DNA of 64,000 nt from Mesobacillus maritimus (GCF_019749255.1 NZ_JACWFH010000008.1:165834-229833); one strand, 5' to 3'; counted from the stretch's first letter, positions 17,509 to 26,617 are shown. Numbers and translations are program-made. Notes: generated from the sequence alone by a model not told the origin.

Positions 17509-18201
17509 ATGGTTGAGCAAATAAGGATTTTAGTAGTAGAAGATGATAATGATATAAATCAATTACTATGTAACATTATTAGAAAAAGTGGCTACTCTCC
17601 TCAGCTTGCATTTTCTGGTACAGAAGCAATGCTCTATTTGGAAAAGAAGGATTGGGATATGGTATTGCTCGATCTTATGCTTCCAGGGATGTCTGGAGAT
17701 GTAATTCTTACAAAGATTGCTGAACACAGTAATATCCCAGTTATCATTATTTCTGCAAAATTGGATCAACAAACAAAAATAAGTATGTTAAGAACAGGAG
17801 CAGACGATTATATTACAAAGCCCTTCGATAATGAGGAGGTTTCTGCCAGAATCGAATCTCATTTAAGAAGATACCAGCGAATAAATAAGTTACCAAACAC
17901 GAAGAAACTAATACATAAGGATATTGAAGTTGATTCAGAAGCGAGAACTGTATGTGTACAAAGGCAGGAACTAAATTTTACAGCACGTGAATACGAGATA
18001 TTGGTTCTTTTAATGTCATCACCAAAGAAGGTTTTCACAAAGAAAAATTTGTTTGAAAGTGTTTGGAAAGAGGCGTTCTATAGGGATGACAATACGATTA
18101 ATGTACATATAAGCAACATACGAAACAAGTTGGCAGCCATTAACCCAGATGAGCAATATATCGAGACCATTTGGGGAATGGGGTATCGACTTAAAACTTA
18201 A
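17509..18201 (+). CDS. OmpR-family response regulator
   Basis: This 230-aa two-component regulator has a receiver domain at residues 5-118. The acidic pair is in LVVEDDND, the phospho-acceptor Asp in VLLDLMLPG (near 52), and the conserved Lys in DDYITKPFD. A winged-helix DNA-binding domain follows (about 135-228; FTAREYEILVLL and NTINVHISNIRNKL). ATG 17509 follows GAAGGAGA. TTG 17470 upstream lacks such a site. It precedes an ABC transporter and a kinase, an arrangement common in antimicrobial-peptide sensing and export. The partner kinase is presumably the gene at 19966. Confidence 0.92.
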   Translation: MVEQIRILVVEDDNDINQLLCNIIRKSGYSPQLAFSGTEAMLYLEKKDWDMVLLDLMLPGMSGDVILTKIAEHSNIPVIIISAKLDQQTKISMLRTGADDYITKPFDNEEVSARIESHLRRYQRINKLPNTKKLIHKDIEVDSEARTVCVQRQELNFTAREYEILVLLMSSPKKVFTKKNLFESVWKEAFYRDDNTINVHISNIRNKLAAINPDEQYIETIWGMGYRLKT

Positions 18202-18252
18202 GGTTTTCTTAAGATTCTCCTTAAGAGTCTGTTAAGGTTTCCTTTCTATGCT
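18198..18252 (+). promoter_or_regulatory. Four phased TTAAG repeats and -10 box
   Basis: TTAAG occurs at 18198, 18209, 18221 and 18232, spaced 11, 12 and 11 bases, so all lie on one face of the helix. TATGCT at 18247 could be the -10, and no good -35 is present. This is the layout of a promoter activated by an OmpR-type regulator, presumably the gene immediately upstream. The first repeat overlaps that gene's end. Confidence 0.6.
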
Positions 18253-18280
18253 AAAAGCATCATGTTGAGGAGGGAAATTC

Positions 18281-19204
18281 ATGAGCGATTATGTACTGAA
18301 AACAAGTAACTTAACAAAACAATTTAAAAATCAAGTTGCTCTAAATAAAGTGAACCTATCCATTAAAAAAGGTTCCATTTATGGTTTCATTGGACAAAAT
18401 GGTGCTGGAAAGTCTACATTTATTCGAATTGTTACAGGTCTTGCTAGTCCAACTACTGGGTCCATTGAATTATTCGGGCAAAGCAACGGTCAGGAACTCA
18501 TTAAGGCTAGGAAGCGGATTGGCACAATCATAGAAGGACCGGCATTATATCCACATATGACTGCTGCTGAAAATTTAGAAGCACACCGGCTTTTAAAAGG
18601 AATTCCGGGGAACGAATGTGTAGAAAGAACGCTTGCAATAGTAGGTCTTCAGGATACAGGGAAAAAGAAGGCAAAGAACTTTTCATTAGGTATGAAACAG
18701 AGGCTTGGAATAGGCATAGCTTTACTTGGAGATCCTGAATTTTTAATTCTTGATGAGCCTATCAACGGCCTAGATCCGATGGGGGTCGTTGAAATACGTG
18801 AGTTATTGAAAAAATTAAATCAGGAATATGGTATGACCATTTTAATTTCCAGCCATATATTGAGTGAATTACATTTACTTGCCACCCATTATGGGATTAT
18901 TCATAAAGGTAATTTATTGGAACAATTAACGGTAGATGAGCTAAATGCAAAATGTCAGCAATTTTTGCATATCAAAGTAAATAATCCTGAAAAGGCTGCC
19001 ACTATTATTGAAACAATGCTTTCAACAAATAACTTTGAAGTCATGCCAGATGGTTGTATTAAACTATTCGACTATGTTGATACCCCTGGGAAGGTTTCCT
19101 CCATTCTTGTAAATGAGGGACTGGTCATTGAGCAACTCATGCCAATTGGACAGGATTTGGAATCTTATTTTATGAATCGTATTGGGGGTATTCATCGTGG
19201 ATAA
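18281..19204 (+). CDS. ABC transporter ATP-binding protein, BcrA-like
   Basis: This 307-aa ATPase has Walker A GQNGAGKST (near 39), signature FSLGMKQRLGIG (near 135), Walker B FLILDEPINGLD, and a switch His in ISSHILSEL. A long C-terminal extension follows, as in the BcrA/lantibiotic-immunity group. It would energise the permease encoded next, probably for export of or protection against a peptide antibiotic. That role is inferred from family and from the flanking two-component genes. ATG 18281 follows GAGGAGGG. Confidence 0.9.
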   Translation: MSDYVLKTSNLTKQFKNQVALNKVNLSIKKGSIYGFIGQNGAGKSTFIRIVTGLASPTTGSIELFGQSNGQELIKARKRIGTIIEGPALYPHMTAAENLEAHRLLKGIPGNECVERTLAIVGLQDTGKKKAKNFSLGMKQRLGIGIALLGDPEFLILDEPINGLDPMGVVEIRELLKKLNQEYGMTILISSHILSELHLLATHYGIIHKGNLLEQLTVDELNAKCQQFLHIKVNNPEKAATIIETMLSTNNFEVMPDGCIKLFDYVDTPGKVSSILVNEGLVIEQLMPIGQDLESYFMNRIGGIHRG

Positions 19205-19946
19205 TCTATTTAAGGCAGAATGGTTTAAATTGAAGAAAGATCGATCACTTTGGACATTAATCATCATTCTAACGGCTGTTAGTCTTTCCTATCCTTTATT
19301 AATTGTATTTGATGAGGGAGCAGGTGCAATTAAGGTAATGGATTTTTATCGAAATACCATCCTCGAGGGAAATAACTATGTCATAAGACTTGTTCCTTGT
19401 ATATTAGCCGGCTTCTTTATATCTAGCGAATATTCAATTGGAACGATGAAAAGTATTGCTGCTTCTGGAAATAGTAGGGTCCGCCTTTATTTTGCAAAAT
19501 TGATTGTCTACTCCATTGGTGCTATTTTAATTTCATTGATTTTTCCCATTATTTTTACGGGAGCTGTCTCAGTTTCCCTTCAATTTAATGGAATGCCGGG
19601 AATCGGATACTTTGCAGGAACAATTGGATTAACCATTCTTTATACAATAGCATTTGCGTCAATGATGGCTTTGTTTGCCACAATCTTTACTGATAGTGGG
19701 AAGGCAATCGGCTTTATGCTTATCTTTTTCATTATTTTTGATAGTATTTTATATTTATTGAGTGGTGTATCCCCGGTATTTGAAACCATTTTTAACTATT
19801 CTGTATTTAAGTTATTTTTAGATATAGTAAATCTAGACACAGTCCATGGTGCTGAAATGATTAAATTGATTCTAACTCCAGTTGTAACTTTTGTAGCTTT
19901 CGGAATTTTGGGGAGTATTTTATTCCATAAAAAGGAAATAAAATAA
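19197..19946 (+). CDS. ABC-2 type permease
   Basis: This 249-aa membrane protein has about six hydrophobic segments (near residues 17-37, 58-75, 95-125, 140-165, 170-195 and 225-242). It has the N-terminus FKAEWFKLKKDRSLW typical of ABC-2 permeases paired with BcrA-like ATPases. GTG 19197 overlaps the ATPase gene end and follows GGGGGT by 8 bases. TTG 19182 would be an alternative. The substrate is unknown. Confidence 0.85.
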   Translation: MDNLFKAEWFKLKKDRSLWTLIIILTAVSLSYPLLIVFDEGAGAIKVMDFYRNTILEGNNYVIRLVPCILAGFFISSEYSIGTMKSIAASGNSRVRLYFAKLIVYSIGAILISLIFPIIFTGAVSVSLQFNGMPGIGYFAGTIGLTILYTIAFASMMALFATIFTDSGKAIGFMLIFFIIFDSILYLLSGVSPVFETIFNYSVFKLFLDIVNLDTVHGAEMIKLILTPVVTFVAFGILGSILFHKKEIK

Positions 19947-19965
19947 CGGATGGTGGGTGAGAGAA

Positions 19966-20889
19966 ATGATCTATGTGACAATGATTTTAATTTTTATTGC
20001 ATTATTTATTCTCATCCGCCTTATTTTCCTGAAAAAAGAAATAAGAAGTGTTACTGAACAATTACAGGAGAGACACCACGATGAAATAGATAAGAAAATA
20101 AGGCTTTCTTTTTTTGATAAGGATTTAGAAAAGATGGCGAAGGAAATTAATGTTCAAATAGATGAAACGAAGAAGGCCAACGCACAAAAAAGACGTACAG
20201 AGAATGAGTTAAAGCAAGCCATTTCAAATATTTCACATGATATTCGTACACCGATGACTTCTATTTTGGGGTATATTCAATTTCTGGAAGATGATCATAT
20301 TCCTTCTGAAATAAGAAAAGAGTATATTTTGATTGTAAAAAATGGTGCATTAAGGCTAAAAGTGTTACTAGAAGACTTTTTTGAACTGTCTGTTATCGAG
20401 TCAACAGATTATCCATTAAAGCTAGAATTCATTCAATTAAATGATTTAGTTCTGGAGGTTTTGGTAGGGTTTTATGAAGAATTCAATCAAAAAAATATTC
20501 AGCCGACTATTAATATTCCAAAGGACGATATAAGGGTTAAGGCTGATTCTTCTGCAGTAAAGAGGGTAATTGAAAACTTGGTTACAAACGCTTTAAAGCA
20601 TTCCACTGGTAATGTAACAATTACTCTGAAAAGTACCCATTCCTTTATTGAGCTTACGGTTAGCAATCCAGCTTCGCAATTAAAGGAAGAAGATCTTTTT
20701 CACTTGTTTGATCGCTTTTATAAGGCAGATCAATCAAGAAAGGGAAAAGGAACAGGACTCGGATTATCCATTGCAAAAAGTTTAATGGAAAAAATGAATG
20801 GAAATCTTTCTGCGGAATTGAAAGACAACCAATTATTTATGAAATGTAGGTGGAAAATCTCAGAATACCAAAAGAGCAAGAATTGTTGA
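19966..20889 (+). CDS. Sensor histidine kinase
   Basis: This is a small kinase of about 307 aa with one N-terminal membrane helix (residues 2-22) and almost no extracellular domain. The phosphorylated His is in NISHDIRTPMTS (near 90), the N box in NLVTNALKHS, and the G boxes in KGKGTGLGLS. Lack of a sensory ectodomain is characteristic of kinases that read the state of a partner ABC transporter in the membrane. ATG 19966 is preferred over GTG 19957. Its partner regulator is presumably the gene at 17509, at the other end of the cassette. Confidence 0.9.
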   Translation: MIYVTMILIFIALFILIRLIFLKKEIRSVTEQLQERHHDEIDKKIRLSFFDKDLEKMAKEINVQIDETKKANAQKRRTENELKQAISNISHDIRTPMTSILGYIQFLEDDHIPSEIRKEYILIVKNGALRLKVLLEDFFELSVIESTDYPLKLEFIQLNDLVLEVLVGFYEEFNQKNIQPTINIPKDDIRVKADSSAVKRVIENLVTNALKHSTGNVTITLKSTHSFIELTVSNPASQLKEEDLFHLFDRFYKADQSRKGKGTGLGLSIAKSLMEKMNGNLSAELKDNQLFMKCRWKISEYQKSKNC

Positions 20890-21183
20890 ACTGAATGCCC
20901 TAAAGAGAGAGAGTTTAGTTAAATAAGAACTGCGGTAAAATGATGCTGTTAAATTCTTACTTAGGTGTTGATGCTGAATAATCGTAAAGCAAAAAAATAT
21001 GACAATCAAAACTTATTCGATTTTAGAAAAAAGCAAATTATATCGAGTAAATGATATTGATTAGAGATGTTTTCTAATCAAAATTTTTGAAGTAATCCTT
21101 CAATAAACGGGGGCGTTTGTGGAAGAGCTAATCGCAGAAAATGATCAAACTTTTTTGTAAAATTTGTGAAATATTTTACAGAA

Positions 21184-21230
21184 AAAGAACCCGTTTTGAT
21201 CAATCTTTTTTCAAAACGGGTTCTTTTTTA
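21184..21230 (+). terminator. Strong terminator
   Basis: A 15-bp stem (AGAACCCGTTTTGA paired with TCAAAACGGGTTCT) is followed by a run of T. It most likely ends the transporter/kinase transcript. Confidence 0.88.
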
Positions 21231-21287
21231 GTTGCGAAAGATGTGGCTTTGTGAGGTATTTTTGATCAAACTTTTTTTAAAAGCTAC

Positions 21288-21320
21288 AAGAGGATGGAAA
21301 AAATTTTCCATCCTCTTTTC
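21288..21320 (+). terminator. Second hairpin terminator upstream of splB
   Basis: AGAGGATGGAAAA pairs with TTTTCCATCCTCT, followed by TTTT. It lies about 57 bases before splB and may terminate transcription in either direction. Confidence 0.7.
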
Positions 21321-21376
21321 TCATTTCTAGCTCATACTAACGGTACAGAAGAACGGAGAAATGAGGGATATAAAAA

Positions 21377-22402
21377 ATGGAGCCATTTTTACCACAGCTG
21401 GTTTATATAGAGCCTCGTGCGCTAGAATATCCTCTCGGGCGAGAGTTAAAAGAGAAATTTGAAAAGATGGGGGTAGAAATTAGAGAAACTACATCCCACA
21501 ATCAAGTAAGAGGGATTCCTGGGGACAATGAACTCCAAAAATATCGGAATGCAAAATCAACTCTCGTTGTGGGGATAAGAAAGACGCTAAAGTTTGATAC
21601 CTCCAAACCATCGGCTGAATATGCCATTCCGCTTGCGACTGGTTGTATGGGACATTGTCATTATTGTTATCTACAAACAACCCTTGGGAGTAAGCCATAT
21701 ATCCGAACATATGTAAATCTGGATGAAATTTTCGAACAAGCTGAAAAGTATATGGAGGAGAGGAAGCCCGAGTTTACAAGGTTTGAGGCCGCATGTACCT
21801 CTGATATCGTCGGAATAGATCATCTTACACATTCTTTAAAGAAAGCAATTGAGTATTTTGGAGAATCAGAATATGGGCAACTTAGATTCGTAACAAAATT
21901 TCATCATGTTGACCATTTACTTGATGCTAAACATAATGGAAAGACTCGCTTTCGCTTTAGCATTAATTCCAGATATGTAATTAAGAATTTTGAGCCTGGA
22001 ACTTCCTCCTTTGATGAACGAATTGAGGCAGCGCGAAAGGTAGCCGGGGCTGGATACCCACTAGGATTTATTGTTGCTCCGATTTATCGTCACGAAGGCT
22101 GGGAGGAAGGATATCATGAATTGTTTGAACGTCTCCATCAGTCTCTTGAAGGAATTAATCACGATGATATAACGTTCGAACTGATTCAACATCGTTTCAC
22201 AAAACCAGCGAAAAAGGTCATTATGAAACGATATCCCAAAACAAAATTGGAGATGGATGAAGAAAAACGTAAATATAAATGGGGTCGTTATGGAATTGGC
22301 AAATATGTGTATCAGACGGATGAGGCCAAGGAACTTGAGACCTCTATACGAGAGTCGATCCATCACTTTTTCCCTAAAGCAGAAATACAGTATTTCACTT
22401 GA
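21377..22402 (+). CDS. splB: SplB, spore photoproduct lyase
   Basis: This radical SAM enzyme reverses the 5-thyminyl-5,6-dihydrothymine lesion (spore photoproduct) at germination. The iron-sulfur motif CMGHCHYC (CxxxCxxC, near residue 90) is intact. The conserved Cys in AACTSDIVGID near residue 140 is the proposed hydrogen donor. At 341 aa it is full length. ATG 21377 follows GAGGG by 9 bases. It stands alone here rather than beside splA. Expression late in the forespore is expected but the promoter is not clear. Confidence 0.96.
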   Translation: MEPFLPQLVYIEPRALEYPLGRELKEKFEKMGVEIRETTSHNQVRGIPGDNELQKYRNAKSTLVVGIRKTLKFDTSKPSAEYAIPLATGCMGHCHYCYLQTTLGSKPYIRTYVNLDEIFEQAEKYMEERKPEFTRFEAACTSDIVGIDHLTHSLKKAIEYFGESEYGQLRFVTKFHHVDHLLDAKHNGKTRFRFSINSRYVIKNFEPGTSSFDERIEAARKVAGAGYPLGFIVAPIYRHEGWEEGYHELFERLHQSLEGINHDDITFELIQHRFTKPAKKVIMKRYPKTKLEMDEEKRKYKWGRYGIGKYVYQTDEAKELETSIRESIHHFFPKAEIQYFT

Positions 22403-22490
22403 TGGGATTTTTTTGCTTGTACGCCGTACTATTTTACACACAAGTCGCTTAAAAATGTAACAAGCAAGTTACTGATTGGAGTGGACTTGT

Positions 22491-23375
22491 ATGTATATAG
22501 ACGGCGTTTTTTCAGGGGGAGGAATAAAGGCGTTCTCTCTCATTGGGGCTTGTCAAGCAGTAGAGGAAAAGGGCTTACGCTTTAAAAGGGTTGCAGGTAC
22601 GAGTGCGGGGTCCATCGTGGCTGCCCTTATTGCAGCAGGTTATACAAGTAATGAGATGGCTGAGCTGGTTGATGAATTAGATTTAAAAAGTTTTTTGGAC
22701 TCCCGAAATACCTTCCTTCCATCGGGATTAGCAAAATGGTTGTTTATCTATTGGAGACTGGGGCTGTATAAAGGCAAAGAGTTAGAGCGCTGGATTGAGG
22801 AAAAGCTTTCAGCTAAAGGGTTAAGAAGATTTGGGGACCTTCCTCCTGAAAGTTTGCGAGTGATTGCCTCTGACTTAACTAATGGGACGATGATGGTTTT
22901 ACCGGATGATTTACCGAAGTATGGGATTAACCCACAAACATTTCCCATTGCAAAAGCAATTAGAATGAGTTGTAGCCTCCCTTTCTTCTTTGAACCAGTC
23001 AAGATTAAAGATTATCAAGGCGCAACTGTCATCGTAGATGGTGGTGTCCTTAGTAACTTTCCGATGTGGCTGTTTGATAAGGAGAATGTCAAAAAAGTTA
23101 GGCCTGTGCTCGGATTAAAACTTAGTCATCATTTGAGCGAACACCCTCGTCATAAAATTAATAATGCGATTCATATGTTTGAGGCGCTATTTGAAACAAT
23201 GAAAGATGCCCATGATGCAAGATATATATCACGTAAACATGAGAGAAACATTATTTTTATTCCAACTGACGGAATTATGACGACCGAGTTTGAATTAACG
23301 GAAGAAAAGAAACAAGCGTTAATACAGGTGGGGAGGGATTATGCAAATCGCTTTCTTAAGAGCTGGGGGTATTAA
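22491..23375 (+). CDS. yqhO: Patatin-like phospholipase YqhO
   Basis: This patatin-fold lipid hydrolase has 294 aa. It shows the oxyanion loop GGGIKAF, the nucleophile motif GTSAGS (near residue 40), and the catalytic Asp in VDGGVLSNFP (near 180). The substrate is unknown. ATG 22491 is 6 bases after TTGGAGTGG and gives the family start MYIDGVFSGGG. TTG 22476 overlaps that site. It resumes the conserved Bacillus gene order after the accessory segment. Confidence 0.93.
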   Translation: MYIDGVFSGGGIKAFSLIGACQAVEEKGLRFKRVAGTSAGSIVAALIAAGYTSNEMAELVDELDLKSFLDSRNTFLPSGLAKWLFIYWRLGLYKGKELERWIEEKLSAKGLRRFGDLPPESLRVIASDLTNGTMMVLPDDLPKYGINPQTFPIAKAIRMSCSLPFFFEPVKIKDYQGATVIVDGGVLSNFPMWLFDKENVKKVRPVLGLKLSHHLSEHPRHKINNAIHMFEALFETMKDAHDARYISRKHERNIIFIPTDGIMTTEFELTEEKKQALIQVGRDYANRFLKSWGY

Positions 23376-23410
23376 AAAAATCGGACTCAAAACGAGGCCC
23401 GATTTTTTTT
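23374..23410. terminator. Bidirectional terminator between yqhO and yqhP
   Basis: AAAAAAATCGG pairs with CCCGATTTTTT, with an inner CTC/GAG stem. The A and T runs on both sides suit the two convergent genes. Confidence 0.85.
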
Positions 23411-23761
23411 CTTTCCTTTTCTTCCTTCGATTACGGTAAGGTGCGAGGTATCTTTTCTCTTTTTTCTTGCTGCCGATAGTGATCCAATTGACGTACGTTT
23501 AGTAGGAGTTGATTGTTCCTTCGTTTGATAGCGTTTCTTTGACCGTTTCGCTGCTTTTTTAAAGGCCCTTTGCTCATGGTTCTTTGAAGGGCTAGCTTGT
23601 GAAAATCGCTTTACTAAGAAAAAGATTACTCCGACAACTATTGCCATCCCTGCAATCATTTTAATAAAACCACCTGGGTCTGAAACGAGCTTTGAAATGA
23701 TTCCGATTGCTGCTAGTACGATTAAACCCAAGACTATATAAAATGAAGTTTGATTTTTCAA
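23387..23761 (-). CDS. yqhP: YqhP family membrane protein
   Basis: This 124-aa protein has two membrane helices near its N-terminus (about residues 6-25 and 35-52). A long, strongly basic, Lys/Arg-rich cytoplasmic tail follows. Its function is unknown. TTG 23761 is chosen because GGGAGGTGG lies about 6 bases upstream and the protein then begins MKNQTSFYIV. The longer reading from 23803 lacks a site. Converges with yqhO. Confidence 0.8.
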   Translation of the reverse strand: MKNQTSFYIVLGLIVLAAIGIISKLVSDPGGFIKMIAGMAIVVGVIFFLVKRFSQASPSKNHEQRAFKKAAKRSKKRYQTKEQSTPTKRTSIGSLSAARKKRKDTSHLTVIEGRKGKKKNRASF

Positions 23762-24051
23762 AAAAGCCACCTCCCTAAAAGCATCATGAGCATTTTTATT
23801 CACTTTTAAACTTGGTCGAATAATTATTTTTATACAATTTCTTCAGTCTCCCGATATATTCCTGCTATTAGATTCAGGTAAAGAAATTTTTTTGTGAAAT
23901 TAAATTGGTAACTGTTTTATTCCTATCTATATTTTACCAAATAAAAGCGTAAACCTCTAGGTCTATTTGCATAATGACATAGCAAATTATCTAGGAAAAG
24001 AATGTAAGGTTTAAGGTGTCATGGGCATAATAACAAACGGAGGTGCTAGCT

Positions 24052-24567
24052 ATGGCAGAAAATCAAAAGCGACTTGAACAAAATAAACATGAAAAGCCCA
24101 TGTCCTTTATTTCTATGGTTGTCTTAACGGGTTTATTTGGGGGGATTTTATGGAGTTCGATCGCTTTACTCGCTTATGTGTTTAACTTTACAGATGTGCG
24201 TCCGAATTTAATTCTTGAACCATGGGCACTTGGAGATTGGAAGAAAGGATGGATTGGCACTGTTTTTTCTATTTTAATCATTGGTGTTGTATCTATTGTG
24301 GCATCCTTAATTTATTATGCACTATTAAGAAAATTTAATAATCTCTGGGTTGGTTTGATTTACGGTGCAGGATTATTTTTGCTTGTTTTTTATGTATTGA
24401 ATCCAATTTTCCCTGGGATTGACTCATTTTGGAAGTTATCAAGGGATACATTGATTACCACAGCATGTATTTATGTTTTATATGGGGTATTTATTGGTTA
24501 CTCAATTTCATTTGAAGAAGCTGAGCGAAGTGCCACTGATGAAAAACAAAAGGAAAGCCCCGCATAA
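24052..24567 (+). CDS. yqhR: YqhR family membrane protein
   Basis: This conserved Bacillus membrane protein of 171 aa has four hydrophobic segments (about residues 20-42, 70-92, 100-120 and 135-155). The N- and C-terminal tails are hydrophilic. The role is unknown. ATG 24052 follows GGAGGTG by 6 bases. GTG 24043 is inside that site. A terminator follows directly. Confidence 0.87.
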   Translation: MAENQKRLEQNKHEKPMSFISMVVLTGLFGGILWSSIALLAYVFNFTDVRPNLILEPWALGDWKKGWIGTVFSILIIGVVSIVASLIYYALLRKFNNLWVGLIYGAGLFLLVFYVLNPIFPGIDSFWKLSRDTLITTACIYVLYGVFIGYSISFEEAERSATDEKQKESPA

Positions 24568-24601
24568 ATCTTGAGGTAGTTGCAAAGAAAATAGTTATGG
24601 T

Positions 24602-24629
24602 AGAATGTTCTTATTGAACATTCTTTTTT
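24602..24629 (+). terminator. Terminator after yqhR
   Basis: AGAATGTTC pairs with GAACATTCT around a TTATT loop, followed by six T. It separates yqhR from the aminopeptidase gene. Confidence 0.85.
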
Positions 24630-24654
24630 GAAGTGTGAGGAGAGGGGATTTATA

Positions 24655-25716
24655 ATGGGAAAATTACAAAAAATCCAAAATCGTATAAAAGAATTAGGGC
24701 TAGATGGGCTACTAATTACTAGTAACTACAATCGAAGATATATGACTGGTTTTACAGGAACAGCAGGTGCTGTATTAATTACAACTGAGAAAGGACTATT
24801 TATCACAGACTTCCGCTATACAGAGCAGGCAGAAAAACAATGTGCAGGGTACGAAGTGGTAAAACAGAGTGGTAGCATTGCTTCTGAAGTAGCTGAGCAG
24901 GCTAAAAAAATGGGTTTGAAAAGAATAGGGTTTGAGGAAGACCATGTTACTTTTTCTGCATACAAGGTATTTGAAAAGGAGATAGCAGCGGAACTTATTC
25001 CTGTTTCTGGCGAAATTGAAAAGTTACGCTTGATAAAGGATGGGACAGAGATTAAGATATTAAAGGAAGCTGCAGACATCGCTGATGCTGCGTTTAAGCA
25101 TATTCTCGACTTCATTCGTCCTGGTAAAACAGAATTGCAAGTGTCGAATGAATTAGAGTTCTTTATGAGATCTTTGGGAGCTAGTTCTTCTTCTTTTGAT
25201 ATCATCGTTGCTTCTGGTTTTCGTTCAGCCCTCCCTCATGGAGTAGCTAGTGATAAAGTAATTGAAACAGGCGATTTTGTAACCCTTGATTATGGGGCTT
25301 ATTATAAAGGGTACGTTTCGGATATTACGAGAACAGTTGCTGTAGGGAAGCCAACAGATAAGCTTAAGGAAATTTATGAGATTGTTCTGGAAGCTCAACT
25401 ACGTGGAGTTAATGGGATTAAACCAGGTCTAACTGGCAAAGAAGCTGATGCATTAACAAGAGACTATATTACCGAAAAAGGGTATGGTGAATATTTTGGT
25501 CATTCTACAGGCCATGGAATTGGACTAGAGGTGCATGAAGGCCCTGGTTTATCTGTGAAATCAGACATTGTGCTTGAAAAGGGAATGGCTGTAACAGTTG
25601 AACCTGGAATATACATACCTGGCCTTGGTGGTGTGAGAATAGAAGACGATATCATCATCACGGAGAACCATAATGAAAGGCTAACCCATTCACCTAAAGA
25701 GCTAATCATTCTTTAA
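24655..25716 (+). CDS. yqhT: Xaa-Pro aminopeptidase family protein YqhT
   Basis: This M24 metallopeptidase of 353 aa cleaves N-terminal residues preceding proline. An N-terminal creatinase-like domain (1-125) precedes the pita-bread fold. Metal ligands are visible in [17 protein letters not shown] (two Asp), the His in [13 protein letters not shown], and Glu in [22 protein letters not shown] 24655 follows GGAGAGGGGA, and the longer frame from 24628 lacks a site. It lies 23 bases before efp and is probably co-transcribed with it. Confidence 0.94.
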   Translation: MGKLQKIQNRIKELGLDGLLITSNYNRRYMTGFTGTAGAVLITTEKGLFITDFRYTEQAEKQCAGYEVVKQSGSIASEVAEQAKKMGLKRIGFEEDHVTFSAYKVFEKEIAAELIPVSGEIEKLRLIKDGTEIKILKEAADIADAAFKHILDFIRPGKTELQVSNELEFFMRSLGASSSSFDIIVASGFRSALPHGVASDKVIETGDFVTLDYGAYYKGYVSDITRTVAVGKPTDKLKEIYEIVLEAQLRGVNGIKPGLTGKEADALTRDYITEKGYGEYFGHSTGHGIGLEVHEGPGLSVKSDIVLEKGMAVTVEPGIYIPGLGGVRIEDDIIITENHNERLTHSPKELIIL

Positions 25717-25739
25717 TAAAGGCTAGGAGGATTTATTTT

Positions 25740-26297
25740 ATGATTTCAGTTAATGATTTTCGTACAGGCTTAACAATTGAAGTAGACAACAGTATTTGGC
25801 GTGTTATGGATTTCCAACATGTTAAGCCAGGAAAAGGTGCGGCATTTGTGCGTTCTAAACTACGTAATCTACGTACTGGTGCGGTTCAAGAAAAGACATT
25901 TCGTGCGGGTGAAAAGGTTGCTAAGGCACAAATTGATAACCGCAGAATGCAGTATCTTTATGCAAGTGGTGACCAACATATTTTCATGGACAATGAATCT
26001 TACGAGCAAATTGAGTTACCTGCATCGGCTATTGAGTATGAATTGAAATTTCTAAAAGAAAATATGGAAGTGCAAATCATGATGTACCAAGGGGAAACTT
26101 TAGGGGTTGAGCTTCCGAATACAGTTGAACTCGAGGTAACTGATACAGAACCAGGTATTAAAGGTGATACTGCTTCAGGTGGTACAAAACCTGCTACTCT
26201 CGAAACGGGCTTAACGGTTAACGTACCATTCTTTGTCAATCAGGGAGATCGTTTAATCATTAACACAACAGACAGTTCATATGTATCGCGTGCATAA
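25740..26297 (+). CDS. efp: Elongation factor P
   Basis: This 185-aa translation factor rescues ribosomes stalled at polyproline stretches. The N-terminal KOW-like domain has the modification loop [15 protein letters not shown] with the conserved Lys near residue 32, followed by two OB-fold domains and the C-terminal block [14 protein letters not shown] site precedes ATG 25740. It is followed by a strong terminator. The pairing with the Xaa-Pro aminopeptidase is conserved in Bacillus. Confidence 0.97.
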   Translation: MISVNDFRTGLTIEVDNSIWRVMDFQHVKPGKGAAFVRSKLRNLRTGAVQEKTFRAGEKVAKAQIDNRRMQYLYASGDQHIFMDNESYEQIELPASAIEYELKFLKENMEVQIMMYQGETLGVELPNTVELEVTDTEPGIKGDTASGGTKPATLETGLTVNVPFFVNQGDRLIINTTDSSYVSRA

Positions 26298-26298
26298 G

Positions 26299-26341
26299 CA
26301 AAAGAACCTGCTCACACTTTTATGTGAGCAGGTTCTTTTCT
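26299..26341. terminator. Terminator after efp
   Basis: AAAAGAACCTGCTCACA pairs with TGTGAGCAGGTTCTTTT around a short loop. Both flanks are A/T runs, so it can also end the small reverse-strand gene at 26366. Confidence 0.92.
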
Positions 26342-26365
26342 TTCTTCAATTGCCCTCGTGTTTAT

Positions 26366-26524
26366 TTAGAGTTCTCTACCTGTAGCTCCTGGAGATTTTT
26401 CTGTATTTCTTCCACTATTATATTTGGGATTTAATCCCTTCGTTCGGTTGTTATGGTCATCGCCGATATACCTATTTTTCAAGTCTCTTTGCTCCTCTTG
26501 AAAGTGTTTGTGTTCGTTTACCAT
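26366..26524 (-). CDS. Small hydrophilic protein, 52 aa
   Basis: This short reverse-strand frame begins MVNEHKHFQEEQRDLKN and ends EKSPGATGREL. It is rich in Asn, Arg, Lys and Glu, with no membrane segment or cysteine. A good AGGAGGA ribosome-binding site lies about 7 bases before its ATG, and the efp terminator is placed to end it. The family is not recognised. The composition is reminiscent of minor small spore proteins, but that is only a guess. Confidence 0.6.
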   Translation of the reverse strand: MVNEHKHFQEEQRDLKNRYIGDDHNNRTKGLNPKYNSGRNTEKSPGATGREL

Positions 26525-26563
26525 CCATATTCCTCCTTTTTTGTTTCCAAAAGGTATTGTGTA

Positions 26564-26592
26564 GTCCTTCCTAATAGGAAGGATTTTTTTTA
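26564..26592 (+). terminator. Hairpin with T run before spoIIIA
   Basis: TCCTTCC pairs with GGAAGGA around a TAATA-like loop, followed by eight T. It probably shields spoIIIA from vegetative read-through before the sigma-E promoter. Confidence 0.75.
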
Positions 26593-26617
26593 TTGTCTCC
26601 TCTTTCTCACATGTAAG

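Larger units (their letters stand above)
20890..21376. other. Intergenic region with terminators and short repeats
   Basis: No convincing gene was seen in about 490 bases. It holds two strong hairpin terminators and three copies of GATCAAWCTTTTTT (21143, 21198, 21264). The stretch around 21100-21140 shows nothing recognisable. A possible sigma-G -10 (CATACTA, 21333) lies before splB, but no good -35 accompanies it. Confidence 0.5.

Noticed and set aside
21306..21339. Sigma-G promoter for splB
   Set aside because: CATACTA resembles a -10, but no acceptable -35 lies at the right distance.
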